NCBI RefSeq assembly: GCF_009601685.2 | Contig: NZ_CP045701.2 | Coordinates: 3,968,001 to 4,032,000, forward strand | DNA: 64,000 bases | Source: Pseudomonas brassicacearum | Lineage (GTDB): Bacteria > Pseudomonadota > Gammaproteobacteria > Pseudomonadales > Pseudomonadaceae | Reading direction: 5' to 3' | In this document: piece by piece, positions 53,793 through 62,463 of the stretch | Layout: every line of letters begins with the position of its first letter | Position numbering within the stretch: the stretch's first letter is position 1 | Translations under genes and position numbers: made by a program | Notes under the pieces: model-generated | What the model saw: only the letters and a program-made list of their open reading frames with translations | The model's database searches: none | Told to the model about the DNA's origin: nothing

Positions 53793-54314
53793 TTGAAATT
53801 AGCACCACACTTCATCCTCCACGAAACCACCCACTGGATAGTCAACCACCACCTGGCATCCGCCCTGCCCGGCTACCTCATGCTCGGCTCCAAGCATCAC
53901 GTAAATTCACTGGCCCAATTGCCCGAACCCGCACTCGCAGAGCTGGGAGGCCTGATGGCAAACATCCAGAGCGTTCTTGAAACACAACTGAACCCCAAAT
54001 GGCTGTACATCAGCCGCTTCGGCCACGATCCCCGCTACCCCATCCACTTCCATTTCATCCCGGTGTACGACTGGGTCGAGGCACTGTTCTGGAAAGATGC
54101 GCGGTACAGGTTGCTGGAAACCTTTGGGGCTCAAGAAAACACTCAGACATTGACCGACGGCGCCGAGCTGACGTTGTTCATCTGGCGTGAGTTTGGCGAG
54201 AGCCCTACGCCGCCGGCGATCCAAGGGCCTTCTATCAGCCAGGTAATTGAAAGGTTGCGGCAGGAGTTCAGGGCTCGGCCAATACCAAACCTTCCTCCAG
54301 CGCGTTGGCCATGA
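53793..54314 (+). CDS. HIT-family protein
   Basis: A 173-aa histidine-triad protein. The core is WLYISRFGHDPRYPIHFHFIPVYDW with H-x-H followed by hydrophobic residues; the third His position of the classical HxHxH is replaced by a shifted pattern, so hydrolase activity is uncertain. Similar proteins act on nucleoside phosphoramidates or dinucleotides. Start is TTG at 53793 (GGGAG six bases upstream); longer starts run through repeat sequence. The 3' end overlaps the convergent protease-like gene by 47 bases. Confidence 0.8.
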   Translation: MKLAPHFILHETTHWIVNHHLASALPGYLMLGSKHHVNSLAQLPEPALAELGGLMANIQSVLETQLNPKWLYISRFGHDPRYPIHFHFIPVYDWVEALFWKDARYRLLETFGAQENTQTLTDGAELTLFIWREFGESPTPPAIQGPSISQVIERLRQEFRARPIPNLPPARWP

Positions 54315-54939
54315 TGTCTGCTGCAGGCGCGTTGACCCAGGTTGAAATATCGGTTTCACCCCTCGATGCAAGCCAACGTCCGACCATTTGATAGCCCAAC
54401 GAGTAACCGAGCCATTTGGGTTTGTCGCCAAAACCAAAGAACCACTCGTTGTGATCGTAATACCTCGACTCGAGAATTTGCAGTCCAACCGGTGAGCCTA
54501 AAAGATCGGCAGATGCGATGGCATGCTCCCAAGGCTCCGGATCAGTACCAAGCACATGCCGAACAAACTGACCGGCAAGCCCTTCGCTGACCAACGCCTC
54601 GCCTAACGTCCAGCCATAACCAGGGCCGCCCATGCGCAGGCAATGGTGAACCTCATGAACAACATGCCGACGCAGTGCGCCGGTGCGTAGGCTGGAAAAG
54701 AAATTCGGATTGTCGGGATCAAGGGTCATGGTGAACATGGAACTGCGATACGCCCGTCCTACCAGGCCCATTTCCGGAATGGTTTCGCCCGGTAGCCTCT
54801 GAATCAGGACATCGAGTCGCGGTGGGGGCATCAGGCGAGCAATAGCCTCGTAAGCGGCGTCAAACTCGTCAACCAGCTCTCGGCGAAGCTCGGCAAGACT
54901 CCCCGAGGCCTCCAGCCAGTGCAGCGTCCATTTCTCCAT
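54268..54939 (-). CDS. Putative zinc metalloprotease, DUF2268-like
   Basis: A 223-aa protein with HEVHH (in RHVVHEVHHCLR near residue 95) followed by a Glu about 20 residues later (GEALVSEGLAGQF), the H-E-x-x-H...E layout of gluzincins. The N-terminal part has RLDVLIQRLPGETIPEMG, and FFGFGDKPKWLGYSLGYQMV is a conserved-looking block. This resembles the DUF2268 family of predicted zinc-dependent proteases. AAGGAG seven bases before the ATG at 54939. No signal peptide, so probably cytoplasmic. Confidence 0.75.
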   Translation of the reverse strand: MEKWTLHWLEASGSLAELRRELVDEFDAAYEAIARLMPPPRLDVLIQRLPGETIPEMGLVGRAYRSSMFTMTLDPDNPNFFSSLRTGALRRHVVHEVHHCLRMGGPGYGWTLGEALVSEGLAGQFVRHVLGTDPEPWEHAIASADLLGSPVGLQILESRYYDHNEWFFGFGDKPKWLGYSLGYQMVGRWLASRGETDISTWVNAPAADIMANALEEGLVLAEP

Positions 54940-55225
54940 GCCCACTCTCCTTTATTAATCAAATCACCTGGCTCGATGACTCCAGACCGCTCGCGACGGT
55001 AGATCCCCGCTGGGTAACTGTCCAGTGTCGATCAGGTTTGACTGCGCCTCTGTCTGCCCGGTTATCTCTGGCAAAAAACTGTCTCGATTCCTACAAGGCT
55101 CTCGGAAGCAGGTGTCTTGCCCGTCCAATCTGGTGAAACCTATAGTCATCCCATCGCCGAATAGGGTGATCAGGTTTGGCGACCTGCGTATCGGATCAGC
55201 CCTTTAAATTAATTGGAGCAATCCC

Positions 55226-55498
55226 ATGCAAAGATACACACCCATCACCGGCATCGACTGTACTCCCGCTTCCCTGCTCATCGACACCCAAGCGCCGCTT
55301 GACGTACTACACGCCACAGCTGATTACCGCATCCGTGTGGTGACTCAGGTGTTGGAGAACATTGCGTTTCGCTCTGAGATCACCAGCGATACGGTGGTGC
55401 TTTCGGACTTTGCACAGCTTTTGGTGATTCCGTTGCGGGATGGGTGCGATTTGCTGGAGGTGATTGGTCGGCGGCTTCAGGCGCAGGTTGAAAGCTGA
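55226..55498 (+). CDS. Conserved hypothetical protein (90 aa)
   Basis: TGGAG seven bases before the ATG. Reads MQRYTPITGIDCTPASLLID, then helices APLDVLHATADYRIRVVTQV and TVVLSDFAQLLVIPLRDGCD. An all-helical small protein; the arrangement is reminiscent of the Pseudomonas DUF3077 microproteins, but I cannot confirm this. Followed by a good terminator, so monocistronic. Confidence 0.7.
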   Translation: MQRYTPITGIDCTPASLLIDTQAPLDVLHATADYRIRVVTQVLENIAFRSEITSDTVVLSDFAQLLVIPLRDGCDLLEVIGRRLQAQVES

Positions 55499-55505
55499 CG
55501 GAACG

Positions 55506-55530
55506 ACGGGCGCCTGAGAGCGCCCGTTTT
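55506..55530 (+). terminator. Terminator after the 90-aa gene
   Basis: ACGGGCGC, six-base loop, GCGCCCGT, then TTTT. Confidence 0.85.
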
Positions 55531-55657
55531 ACGTAGTCAAAGATGTGTATCTGCATCACGCACCAGATCTGACCATCTAGTTTAAAGATCCTGCCTTGCA
55601 GAAAGCGGCCAAAACTGGTCCATCGAATTTCTACAAAGCAGGGGTAGATTCATTCGA

Positions 55658-56809
55658 TCAATCACGACTCTGCACGTCGCACAACCTACTAACACTCGAC
55701 CAGAGGTCGTATAAATCGTCAGCCATGCGTTCCGCCATGCGCGCTCTCTTTTCAGGGTTGGTCAGTACCATCAAATGCTCATCGCTGGGATTTTTCATGT
55801 TGAGTTCAGTGGTGTAGCGCCATAGCAAACCATTGCTACTCACTCCGTTGTTTTCTAACAGCGCCGTCAGTGCATCCAGGCGGCTGTAATCATGCGGATG
55901 GGACTCGGCATCACAGTAATAACCGCAGTAAAAGCGGTGATTGAGTTCGATGTAAACCGCCCCTGATACAGAGCCGAGCTCGTAAAAAAGGCCAAAATGG
56001 CGGTTATCCCGGACCGCGCTGTAGTAGCGGTCGATCATCGCCGCCGTCGGCGCGTTAAAAGGTTTTGGCAAATCGGGATATTTAACCTCTATACATTGCG
56101 CAACCGCTTGCCAGAGTTCCAGTTGCAGGTCTTTCAAGGTCTCGATGTAGGCTTTTTGCAAGTCCCGAACCACGAGCAGGTTGTTGCCCTGACGTAACGT
56201 CTGCTTGATAGCGTCCATGTAGGCATGTCCTTGGTTCTGGAAGGTCAATTTTGCGATGAGATCGATGTATTGCAGCAGGCTTTCACGCACGGCAGCTTCG
56301 CGGATCACCCACGGTTGGCATTGCTCCAGCCATGGCAGGATGTCGGCGGCGTAGCTGATACGTTGGTAATCGATGCCCAGACAGCTGCGGGGATCAGCAT
56401 CGCGGCCATCCAAGGTAAGGTAGACCGGCGGATAGGTCTGGTAGCCCTCGCCCTGAAGGGTCTCCAGATAGCGAAATAACTGAGCCTCCTGGTCCTCGGC
56501 GTAGAGCTTGTTTTCGATGATGATCGCTTGCCGTTTGGCGTTACGGATCAGGATATCGACGTTGCGGTACTCAACCTCCACCGTGACGTCGCGGCAGTCG
56601 AAACCCTCGATATTCAATACGTCTAGCAGTAACTGCAGCAGTTTGCCACCGGCCGCATGAGCGCCTTGGGGGTTGAGCAAGAAGGCCAAGTAGCGAGAGT
56701 GCAGGCGCACTTCATCCGAGCCACTGCGCAGTAAGGTGAACAGGTTGAAAGCCGGGGGGCGATGCAGTTCGGCCCGGAGTAAAGCGGCGCGATTGATCAA
56801 AATGTGCAA
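55658..56809 (-). CDS. PD-(D/E)XK nuclease superfamily protein (PDDEXK_4-like)
   Basis: A 383-aa protein. The nuclease core is VEVEYRNVDILIRNAKRQAI followed by IIENKL (Asp85, Glu99, Lys101), then DQEAQLFRY with a conserved Gln. The N-terminal segment RLHSRYLAFLLNPQGAHAAG is the H-S-x-x-L-x-x-L-L-x-P block of the PDDEXK_4 family. The C-terminal half is helical and unassigned. Start is TTG at 56809 with AAGGAG seven bases upstream. Solitary proteins of this family are often found in defence or mobile zones; a role in restriction is inference. GC is lower than in flanking core genes. Confidence 0.85.
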   Translation of the reverse strand: MHILINRAALLRAELHRPPAFNLFTLLRSGSDEVRLHSRYLAFLLNPQGAHAAGGKLLQLLLDVLNIEGFDCRDVTVEVEYRNVDILIRNAKRQAIIIENKLYAEDQEAQLFRYLETLQGEGYQTYPPVYLTLDGRDADPRSCLGIDYQRISYAADILPWLEQCQPWVIREAAVRESLLQYIDLIAKLTFQNQGHAYMDAIKQTLRQGNNLLVVRDLQKAYIETLKDLQLELWQAVAQCIEVKYPDLPKPFNAPTAAMIDRYYSAVRDNRHFGLFYELGSVSGAVYIELNHRFYCGYYCDAESHPHDYSRLDALTALLENNGVSSNGLLWRYTTELNMKNPSDEHLMVLTNPEKRARMAERMADDLYDLWSSVSRLCDVQSRD

Positions 56810-57009
56810 GGCTCATCTCCTTGTGCTTGCAATGTTGATGGTGATTGTATTGCGCCATTACTGAATCCGCATCCGGTATATGCAGTTCGCTCAAATTTAG
56901 GATTTCTTGCATATCAGCCTGGCAAGGCGCAAGCCCAAGCAAGCGCCCGCTTTTGGCCGGCTGCTGCCCTTCGTGATAGTCAGCAACCAGCCAGCGGACT
57001 CTCTCTAAA

Positions 57010-57453
57010 CTACCGCCCTAGTGTTGCGATATTCGAATCGATCTTTTTCCCCATGCTGATGCGCGGTTCGGTCGAATAGCCAAGAGATTCGTAGAAGGTT
57101 TTTACGCTTTCATTGGTGCTGACGATTTGCAGATTGATTTTCATGCAGCCGCGCAAGGTCAAGGCGCGCTCAGCATGATTAACGAGTTGTGCGCCCAAAC
57201 CCTTTCGGCGATGTGCAGGGTGCACAGCAACTGAATATAACCAGCCACGATGACCGTCATATCCCGCGAGAACGGTGCCGACTACTTCATTTCCGGACAG
57301 CGCGACAAAAAAGAGGCCGTCCTTGACGGCCAGTTTCCTATCGATAGCAAGGCTCGGCGTGTTGTGCGCGGTTTCGTAACCGAAAACGGTTTCCCATAAC
57401 GCCATGACAGGAATTCGATGGTGTTCGTTTGAGTAATCGGCAATAACTTCCAT
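57010..57453 (-). CDS. GNAT-family N-acetyltransferase
   Basis: A 147-aa acetyltransferase. Acetyl-CoA site VAVHPAHRRKGLGAQL near residue 75 (R/Q-x-x-G-x-G/A), strands FFVALSGNEVVGTVLAGYDG before it and NLQIVSTNESVKTFYESLGY after it. Resembles YpeA-type enzymes. AGAGG precedes the ATG. Target unknown; located in the accessory zone with short repeats on both sides. Confidence 0.9.
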   Translation of the reverse strand: MEVIADYSNEHHRIPVMALWETVFGYETAHNTPSLAIDRKLAVKDGLFFVALSGNEVVGTVLAGYDGHRGWLYSVAVHPAHRRKGLGAQLVNHAERALTLRGCMKINLQIVSTNESVKTFYESLGYSTEPRISMGKKIDSNIATLGR

Positions 57454-57704
57454 GTAGCAACCTCTTAGTTAAAGGGTGACGCTAACTCCCTGTGGAGGTC
57501 TTTGTCCACTGGCTGCTCCTGGCCGCTTGCTGCCGGTCGTGACAGTCCGCTGCCAGACCCATGGCTGCCGCTCAAGAAAGACCCACTAGGTTGATAGCCG
57601 CCATAGAGCGAAAGCCTTTCCGTAGGCACTCGGAATCCAGCTAATCGGCCTGAGACGGGACCGATGAGGTTAAGTTGGAGGTGGCCCAGGCTGGGTACAA
57701 GTAA

Positions 57705-58506
57705 TCAGAAGATGGTCTTGATGACCTTGTCTACGCCATTGATTAGGTCAGTTACCTCGTCGGCAGTGGGATCCGTTGCGTTCTTGTGACCGCACTTATT
57801 TCGGACATCACCAAGGAACTGGATGTGCCGATGTTGAGGCAGTCCGATGACGTCGGCCCCCTTGAGGGCGTCGTTGAGAACCGCGATGGTGCCGGATTTT
57901 TTCGGTAAGCTGTGATTGTCACATACCTGCTTCAGGTGTCCTTCCAGGACAACGCCGGCCACGGCACCTGCGGCGCGAGCGAATCCAGCCTTCAGTAAGC
58001 CCTTGGCGGTATCAAGCTCGGAGTCGAAGAGGTCGGCTTGTACGAGCTGCTTGATATCAAATAGCGAACTCTCGAAGCGACGCTTGATGGCTTCTACTAT
58101 CGCGATCTGTTGCTCTAACAGATTGATTGCAGTCTTGGGATCCACCGTCACCATACCGCCCCGCGTACCTGACAGCCCCTGGCATGCGTCCTCGATACGA
58201 GGCGTGGGTTATCTCCTTCCGGGTCTTGGGTCGTTCATAAAGACGAATAAAATCCGCGAGTCGATCGGGTAAAAGCTGCTTCACAAGTGGCAAAGCTTCC
58301 GAATACCAGTGATGATAAATCTTCTCGAAAGGTTGCACGCTTTCGATCTCTTCATTGGCCTTTTTCTCTCCCTTGTGCTGGCGTAAGACGGCGTCGCGAT
58401 ACTCCTTGCCGTAAGCCATTTTATAAAGCGAGATGCTTGCGCTAGCCCCCTCCCGGAGCAGTTTGTCCAGATCGTCCCGGTACTTTTCTAAATTCGATAT
58501 CGTCAT
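57705..58506 (-). pseudogene. Frameshifted conserved hypothetical gene
   Basis: Two overlapping frames make one protein. The first starts at ATG 58506 (AAGGG site; MTISNLEKYRDDLDKLLREG) and runs to HASY near 58197; the second continues as RIEDACQGLSGTRGG and on through FESSLFDIKQLVQADLFDSE to the end at 57705. The join falls at TCGTATCGAG; restoring one CGTAT repeat unit (5 bp) would put both halves in one frame of 268 aa. Full-length relatives that I recall have the same NYRIED join and end in VIKTLF, as here (VIKTIF). They occur in restriction or mobile zones; function unknown. Either a true pseudogene or a sequencing error. Confidence 0.75.
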
Positions 58507-58634
58507 GTCATCCCTTGCTTGCTGGGCTGCAATTCGCTCCCATGAGCGCCTAGCGGTTAAGAGTAGTGTCAACATGCCTTATCGCAAAGCGGCTTGCATT
58601 ACTCATCACTATTGCGGCCGCTTTTGGCCGAAGC

Positions 58635-58782
58635 TGTGTAAAAACGTTTTTGAGCGCGTCAGGTACTCAAAATCGGACTGGAAATCGCGTTTCTACGCGA
58701 AATCCACATCTGCTGACGTGCCGAAAATTTCAGATTTAACGTAGACGCGCACACTTCAATTTTAGCGAAGCTTTTTTACACA
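58635..58782. mobile_element. MITE-like element with 10-bp terminal inverted repeats
   Basis: TGTGTAAAAA (58635) and TTTTTACACA (ends 58782) bound a 148-bp AT-rich segment without a gene. It is unlike the 170-bp elements next to it. Flanks carry GGCCGCTTTTGGCCG-type short repeats. Non-autonomous element or remnant of an insertion sequence. Confidence 0.5.
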
Positions 58783-58829
58783 CTCTGGGCCGGTTTCTGC
58801 CCGTCACGACTGACCGCTTCCGACAGATA

Positions 58830-58999
58830 CTGTTGAAAAAGTCGGTTATCCAAAACTGCTTGGCCATTGCCTAGTGAGAACGCCATTTTTGCACGCTGCT
58901 GCGTGAAATCTGCGTCTGGAAACCTCTGCCAAAAGTAAAGATTTCAATCTCGGACGCGTACTTTTCTGCCGTGGAAACCATGATCGACTTTTTCAACAG
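58830..58999. mobile_element. 170-bp inverted-repeat element, copy 1
   Basis: Starts CTGTTGAAAAAGTCG and ends CGACTTTTTCAACAG (15 bp, perfect). Contains GCACGCTGCTGCGTGAAATC and GATTTCAATCTCGGACGCGT. The same element occurs in inverted orientation at 60054-60223 with equal length, and in part at 61193. Non-coding; together with the element at 58635 it explains the 538-bp gap before 59114. Confidence 0.8.
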
Positions 59000-59113
59000 A
59001 ATCGACACACAGCGGACATTTACGCCCCGCATGAGGCGCTCGGTTTACCGCGTCGCCCTCCATGCGGTTGTTAGGTGCTCCGGTTAGTTGGTTCAAGATT
59101 CCTTTTTGCTCGC

Positions 59114-59800
59114 TCAGTACAAGGGTCCACCTGCTGCGGAAATGGCATCTTTATGCCAGCGCTTCCACCAGATGATTAGATAGGTAACGAGATAACAAGC
59201 AAACAAAAAGGCTGTAGCAAGGCCAAAGCAATGCGAATTTTGGGATGGATGCCTTTCAATGAACCTGGCTAGACCAAGAAAAACTAGCCCAAACCCAAGA
59301 TAGTGGCCAGCGTAGATTATCAGTAAGCGCCATGACGGACAGCGTGATGAGTCCCAACGGAGGCGGCGCACCATCCACACAACGTTATATAGAGCGTAGA
59401 TAACTAGCACCCCAGCGAAGGCTCGCGACCAAAGAACGAACTCCTGCCCATTCTTCAAGTTCACATCATTCGATGCCCGCATCAGAAAGGCTTGGGCAAG
59501 GATCGCTACGAGATAGACTAGGAGATGGAGACCGCGGAACACCGCTTCCTCAGTTTTGATCTTTTCATCGTCTCTAGGGTTGAGCCAGAGGTATGCCTCG
59601 GCGACAGAGAAGAAGTAAAAAATGAGAGTTGGAACTATAATCCACAACCTGCTTGGATCCATCTCGTTGGAAAGCACCGATTTTGTAAGTCCTTCTTTGG
59701 TCGTCTCGCCGATCATCAAGCCGAAATAGACGGAGACTACAAACCAAAAGGGTTGAGCAATTCGAGACGCTGAGTATGGGCGGAGCGACGGTTGCTTCAT
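59114..59800 (-). CDS. Six-helix integral membrane protein, unknown
   Basis: A 228-aa protein with six hydrophobic helices: about residues 18-33, 53-75, 90-110, 122-145, 158-180 and 193-213. Charged loops hold WLNPRDDEKIKTEEAVFRG and VRRLRWDSSRCPSWR. I do not recognise the family. Low GC and rare-codon content compared with neighbours point to acquisition. It lies between two copies of the 170-bp element. Ribosome site weak (AAGGAT, ten bases). Confidence 0.65.
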   Translation of the reverse strand: MKQPSLRPYSASRIAQPFWFVVSVYFGLMIGETTKEGLTKSVLSNEMDPSRLWIIVPTLIFYFFSVAEAYLWLNPRDDEKIKTEEAVFRGLHLLVYLVAILAQAFLMRASNDVNLKNGQEFVLWSRAFAGVLVIYALYNVVWMVRRLRWDSSRCPSWRLLIIYAGHYLGFGLVFLGLARFIERHPSQNSHCFGLATAFLFACYLVTYLIIWWKRWHKDAISAAGGPLY

Positions 59801-60045
59801 GTTACGTCTATCCTTATCCTTGCTAGTCTTGCAGTGTTTACTTGCGCAGATTTGCTATCTATAAGTAGGCGACATAAGTGGTGTAATGCTTTCTATCGTT
59901 TGTGTCTGATAGCGTTCCACGCTCATGCGTAACTCCCTGTTTTGCTTTAGTGTCGCGCCAGAACCACGACATGAGGCGAGGAGGAAAGGCGACGTGGCTT
60001 TTGGCCGCATCTGGGAGTGTAGCAGCGTGTCCATGGTCCGCTCCT

Positions 60046-60231
60046 GGCCGATTCTGTTGAAAAAGTCGATCATGGTTTCCACGGCAGAAAAGTACGCGTC
60101 CGAGATTGAAATCTTTACTTTCGGCAGGGGCTTCCGGACTCGGATTTCACGTAGCAGCGTGCAAAAAAGGCGTTTTCACCAGTCAATGATCAGGCAGTTT
60201 GGGCAGACCGACTTTTTCAACAGAATCGGCC
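60046..60231. mobile_element. 170-bp inverted-repeat element, copy 2 (inverted), with 23-bp termini
   Basis: Inverted copy of the element at 58830-58999 (core 60054-60223, also 170 bp). Here the perfect inverted repeat extends to 23 bp, beginning GGCCGATTCTGTTGAAAAAG. Internal sequence includes GTACGCGTCCGAGATTGAAA and a CACGTAGCAGCGTG palindrome. No transposase is coded. Confidence 0.82.
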
Positions 60232-60295
60232 AAAAGCAGACGTAATGGCGTTTGTGTAGTATCTGCCACTCTTCCCACCTGTATGAAGATACCCG

Positions 60296-60817
60296 ATGTC
60301 TGGCCGCTACTCCCCGTCCCCAGCAAGGGATGTACAAGACCTTCAAAACGCACGCTCGCTTTTGGGAAAGCGCCTGAGCGAGCTGCTGCACGACCAGTAT
60401 TATTTCAACGACGAGAAAGAACTGGGAGACATAGGTTCTCTAGAGTGGCATTTTGGCGAGCGAGAAGTTTTATCAATGTATCTCTTGAGTGACGGCGAGA
60501 GAGTAGGCGCGGACTTGTTGCCGTCCGATACGCCGACGGCTTTCGAGATAGAGCCGAACGCGACCTGCTCTTGGAAAAGGGAAAACCTGCTCGCAGGTTT
60601 ATCAGCAACGCACCTTGGGAACACAAAAATTTGCGCAGTCGAGGGAATTCTTGATTCTTTCAGCGGACACGAGCCTTGGCTGGCCGGATTCAGAGTTACG
60701 TTCGAGACTGGTGACTTCTTGATTTACCTTAACCAGGGCGACGATGCCGTCGTGTTGATTAATGCGCTACCGCCAGTAAACGTGGGCCTCGAAACGCGCT
60801 TCGTCACCTCAATTTGA
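60296..60817 (+). CDS. Orphan protein (173 aa), unknown
   Basis: Starts MSGRYSPSPARDVQDLQNAR; contains LGKRLSELLHDQYYFNDEKE and ends in NVGLETRFVTSI. Acidic, mixed alpha/beta, no membrane segment or signal. The size, acidity and position in an accessory zone would fit an orphan immunity protein, but there is no partner toxin and this is only a suggestion. Ribosome site is weak and the start is uncertain. Confidence 0.55.
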   Translation: MSGRYSPSPARDVQDLQNARSLLGKRLSELLHDQYYFNDEKELGDIGSLEWHFGEREVLSMYLLSDGERVGADLLPSDTPTAFEIEPNATCSWKRENLLAGLSATHLGNTKICAVEGILDSFSGHEPWLAGFRVTFETGDFLIYLNQGDDAVVLINALPPVNVGLETRFVTSI

Positions 60818-60976
60818 TGAAAGCTTTGGGGCGAAAGGCGTCTTTCGGTAACGACATTGGGACCTCGCTACGCCGCGCGCGGACCGGGTAGCAGCGTGGA
60901 GATGGGAATCGCCTGAGTCGTTGCGCGTTTGGCAGGTCATCGCCATTCTGGAAGCGACCATTTTAGGGGAGATGAA

Positions 60977-61213
60977 GTGGACATTGACCGTCTGTTAAAA
61001 AAGCGGCAACTGAACGTGCAAGAGCAAAATGCTCTTGTGGCCCACAGGCTCATGCTAACCGCCAAAGTTTGGTTGGCCAGAGGTATTCCCCTCGTCTTAA
61101 AAAACTATGGCGAGTCAAAAGGCATTAGATGGTCAGAAACCGTCGTACTCGACCTTGAAGTCGACTTTCCCGGAATGCCAAGCCTTTATGGTCTTTTGCA
61201 CGTTTCTATGTGA
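60977..61213 (+). CDS. Small orphan ORF (78 aa), 3' end supplied by a repeat element
   Basis: GTG at 60977 has GGGGAG five bases upstream and gives MDIDRLLKKRQLNVQEQNAL. The middle has VAHRLMLTAKVWLARGIPLV and the chain ends PSLYGLLHVSM. The last six or so codons lie inside the truncated repeat element that begins near 61193, so the natural C-terminus has been cut off. Function unknown; possibly a gene remnant. Confidence 0.5.
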   Translation: MDIDRLLKKRQLNVQEQNALVAHRLMLTAKVWLARGIPLVLKNYGESKGIRWSETVVLDLEVDFPGMPSLYGLLHVSM

Positions 61214-61320
61214 AATCTCAGCCTGAAAGGCAAAGACTCTGCGGAGATTCAAGATTTCAATCTCCGACGCGTATTTTGATACCTCAAAAACTGCCACCTA
61301 CTTTTTCAACAGAATCGGCC
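61193..61320. mobile_element. Truncated copy of the 170-bp element
   Basis: Same orientation as copy 1, starting at TTTTGCACG and ending in CTACTTTTTCAACAGAATCG; the left 40-50 bases with the left terminus are missing, and sequence is more diverged than the other two copies. It joins directly to the end of the 60977 ORF. Confidence 0.7.
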
Positions 61321-61475
61321 GTAATCGGCCCCTCACAAATAGCCATCGACCAATCTCGGCTATAGCTCCCAATTATTCCGATCATGCAAACCACCCACCG
61401 ACAGCCCACCCAACGATATCTCGGTCACCACCCGCTCAACGCAAACAACATCCCCCAGAAGAACCAACTGCCCCC

Positions 61476-62369
61476 TCACATCCGATGCCGCTCCACCAAA
61501 AAATCCACAAACAACCTTACCCGCGCCGGCATTGCCGCCCCTCCTACAAACACCGCATGAATCGGTTCCCGATCACCGGGGTTCCATTCTTCCAGCAGCG
61601 GTACCAGATCGCCGCGCTGCAGGTCCTCGCTCACCGTGAACTCGCCGATACGCGCAATGCCGGCACCGACTCGCGCCAGTTGTGCCAGCGCTTCACCACT
61701 GCTGCATTCGATGTTGCCGCTGACCTTCAGGGAAAACGCTCGTCCGTCGCGGATGAACGGCCAGTTGGGTTCGGCACGCCGGAAGTTGAAGCGTAGGCAG
61801 TTGTGCCGGAGCAGGTCTTCCGGTTCCAGGGGAGTGCCGTGGCGCTGCAGATAGTCGGGCGAGGCCACCACTACCTGGCCGGTGTCGCCGATCCTGCGCG
61901 CGGTCAGTGGGCTGTCGGGTAGATGACCAAAGCGTACCGCCACGTCGGCCTGGCCGCTGAGGATGTCGACCACTTCGTCGCCGAGGGTGAGGTCGACGAC
62001 GATGTTCGGGTAGCGGGCGCTGAAGGCTGCCACCAAGGGAACGATGGCCAGCCGCCCATGGCCAAGGGCGGCGCTGACGCGCAAGCGGCCCTTGGGCACG
62101 CCCTGGTCGGCAATGGCTTCTTCGACCTCGGCCATGTCGGCCAGAATACGCCGGGCGCCGCGCAGGAACGCCTCGCCCTCGGCGGTGAAGGTGATCGCTC
62201 GGGTGGTGCGCAGCAGCAGGCGGGTGCCAAGGCGTTGTTCGGTACGCGCGATGATCCGGCTGACCGCCGAGGGTGTCAGCCCCAATGCACGCGCGGCGGC
62301 TGAAAGGCTGCCTTCTTGCGCCACGGTGGCGAACACGCTCATTTCACCGGACCTGCCGTTGAAGTCCAT
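61476..62369 (-). CDS. LysR-family transcriptional regulator
   Basis: A 297-aa regulator of the CrgA/AaeR-type group. Winged helix-turn-helix at 1-65 (EMSVFATVAQEGSLSAAARA, LTPSAVSRIIARTEQRLG), then GRLRVSAALGHGRLAIVPLV beginning the effector domain. AAGGAG before the ATG. Divergent from the YdhP-type transporter with 94 bases between the starts, so it likely controls that gene. Confidence 0.93.
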   Translation of the reverse strand: MDFNGRSGEMSVFATVAQEGSLSAAARALGLTPSAVSRIIARTEQRLGTRLLLRTTRAITFTAEGEAFLRGARRILADMAEVEEAIADQGVPKGRLRVSAALGHGRLAIVPLVAAFSARYPNIVVDLTLGDEVVDILSGQADVAVRFGHLPDSPLTARRIGDTGQVVVASPDYLQRHGTPLEPEDLLRHNCLRFNFRRAEPNWPFIRDGRAFSLKVSGNIECSSGEALAQLARVGAGIARIGEFTVSEDLQRGDLVPLLEEWNPGDREPIHAVFVGGAAMPARVRLFVDFLVERHRM

Positions 62370-62463
62370 TTGTGCTCCTTACGCAAAGGTGATTGCCAGA
62401 AATGCTATCTACCGCCTGAAAAAGTTGGATCGTAGCATTGGCGGCATAGATGAGGAGCCTTCC

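Noticed and set aside
55025..55207. A 60-codon plus-strand frame before the 90-aa gene
   Set aside because: No ribosome site and no coding bias. The 286-bp gap 54940-55225 shows nothing beyond the promoter region of the 90-aa gene.
58830..61320. Integron gene-cassette array with attC sites
   Set aside because: The elements have 15-23 bp transposon-like inverted ends and two copies of identical length; no GTTRRRY/RYYYAAC attC signature was found and cargo genes lie on both strands.
62044..62463. N-terminal extension of the YdhP-type transporter
   Set aside because: It would overlap the divergent LysR gene over more than 300 bases, while GAGGAG and the family start support 62464.
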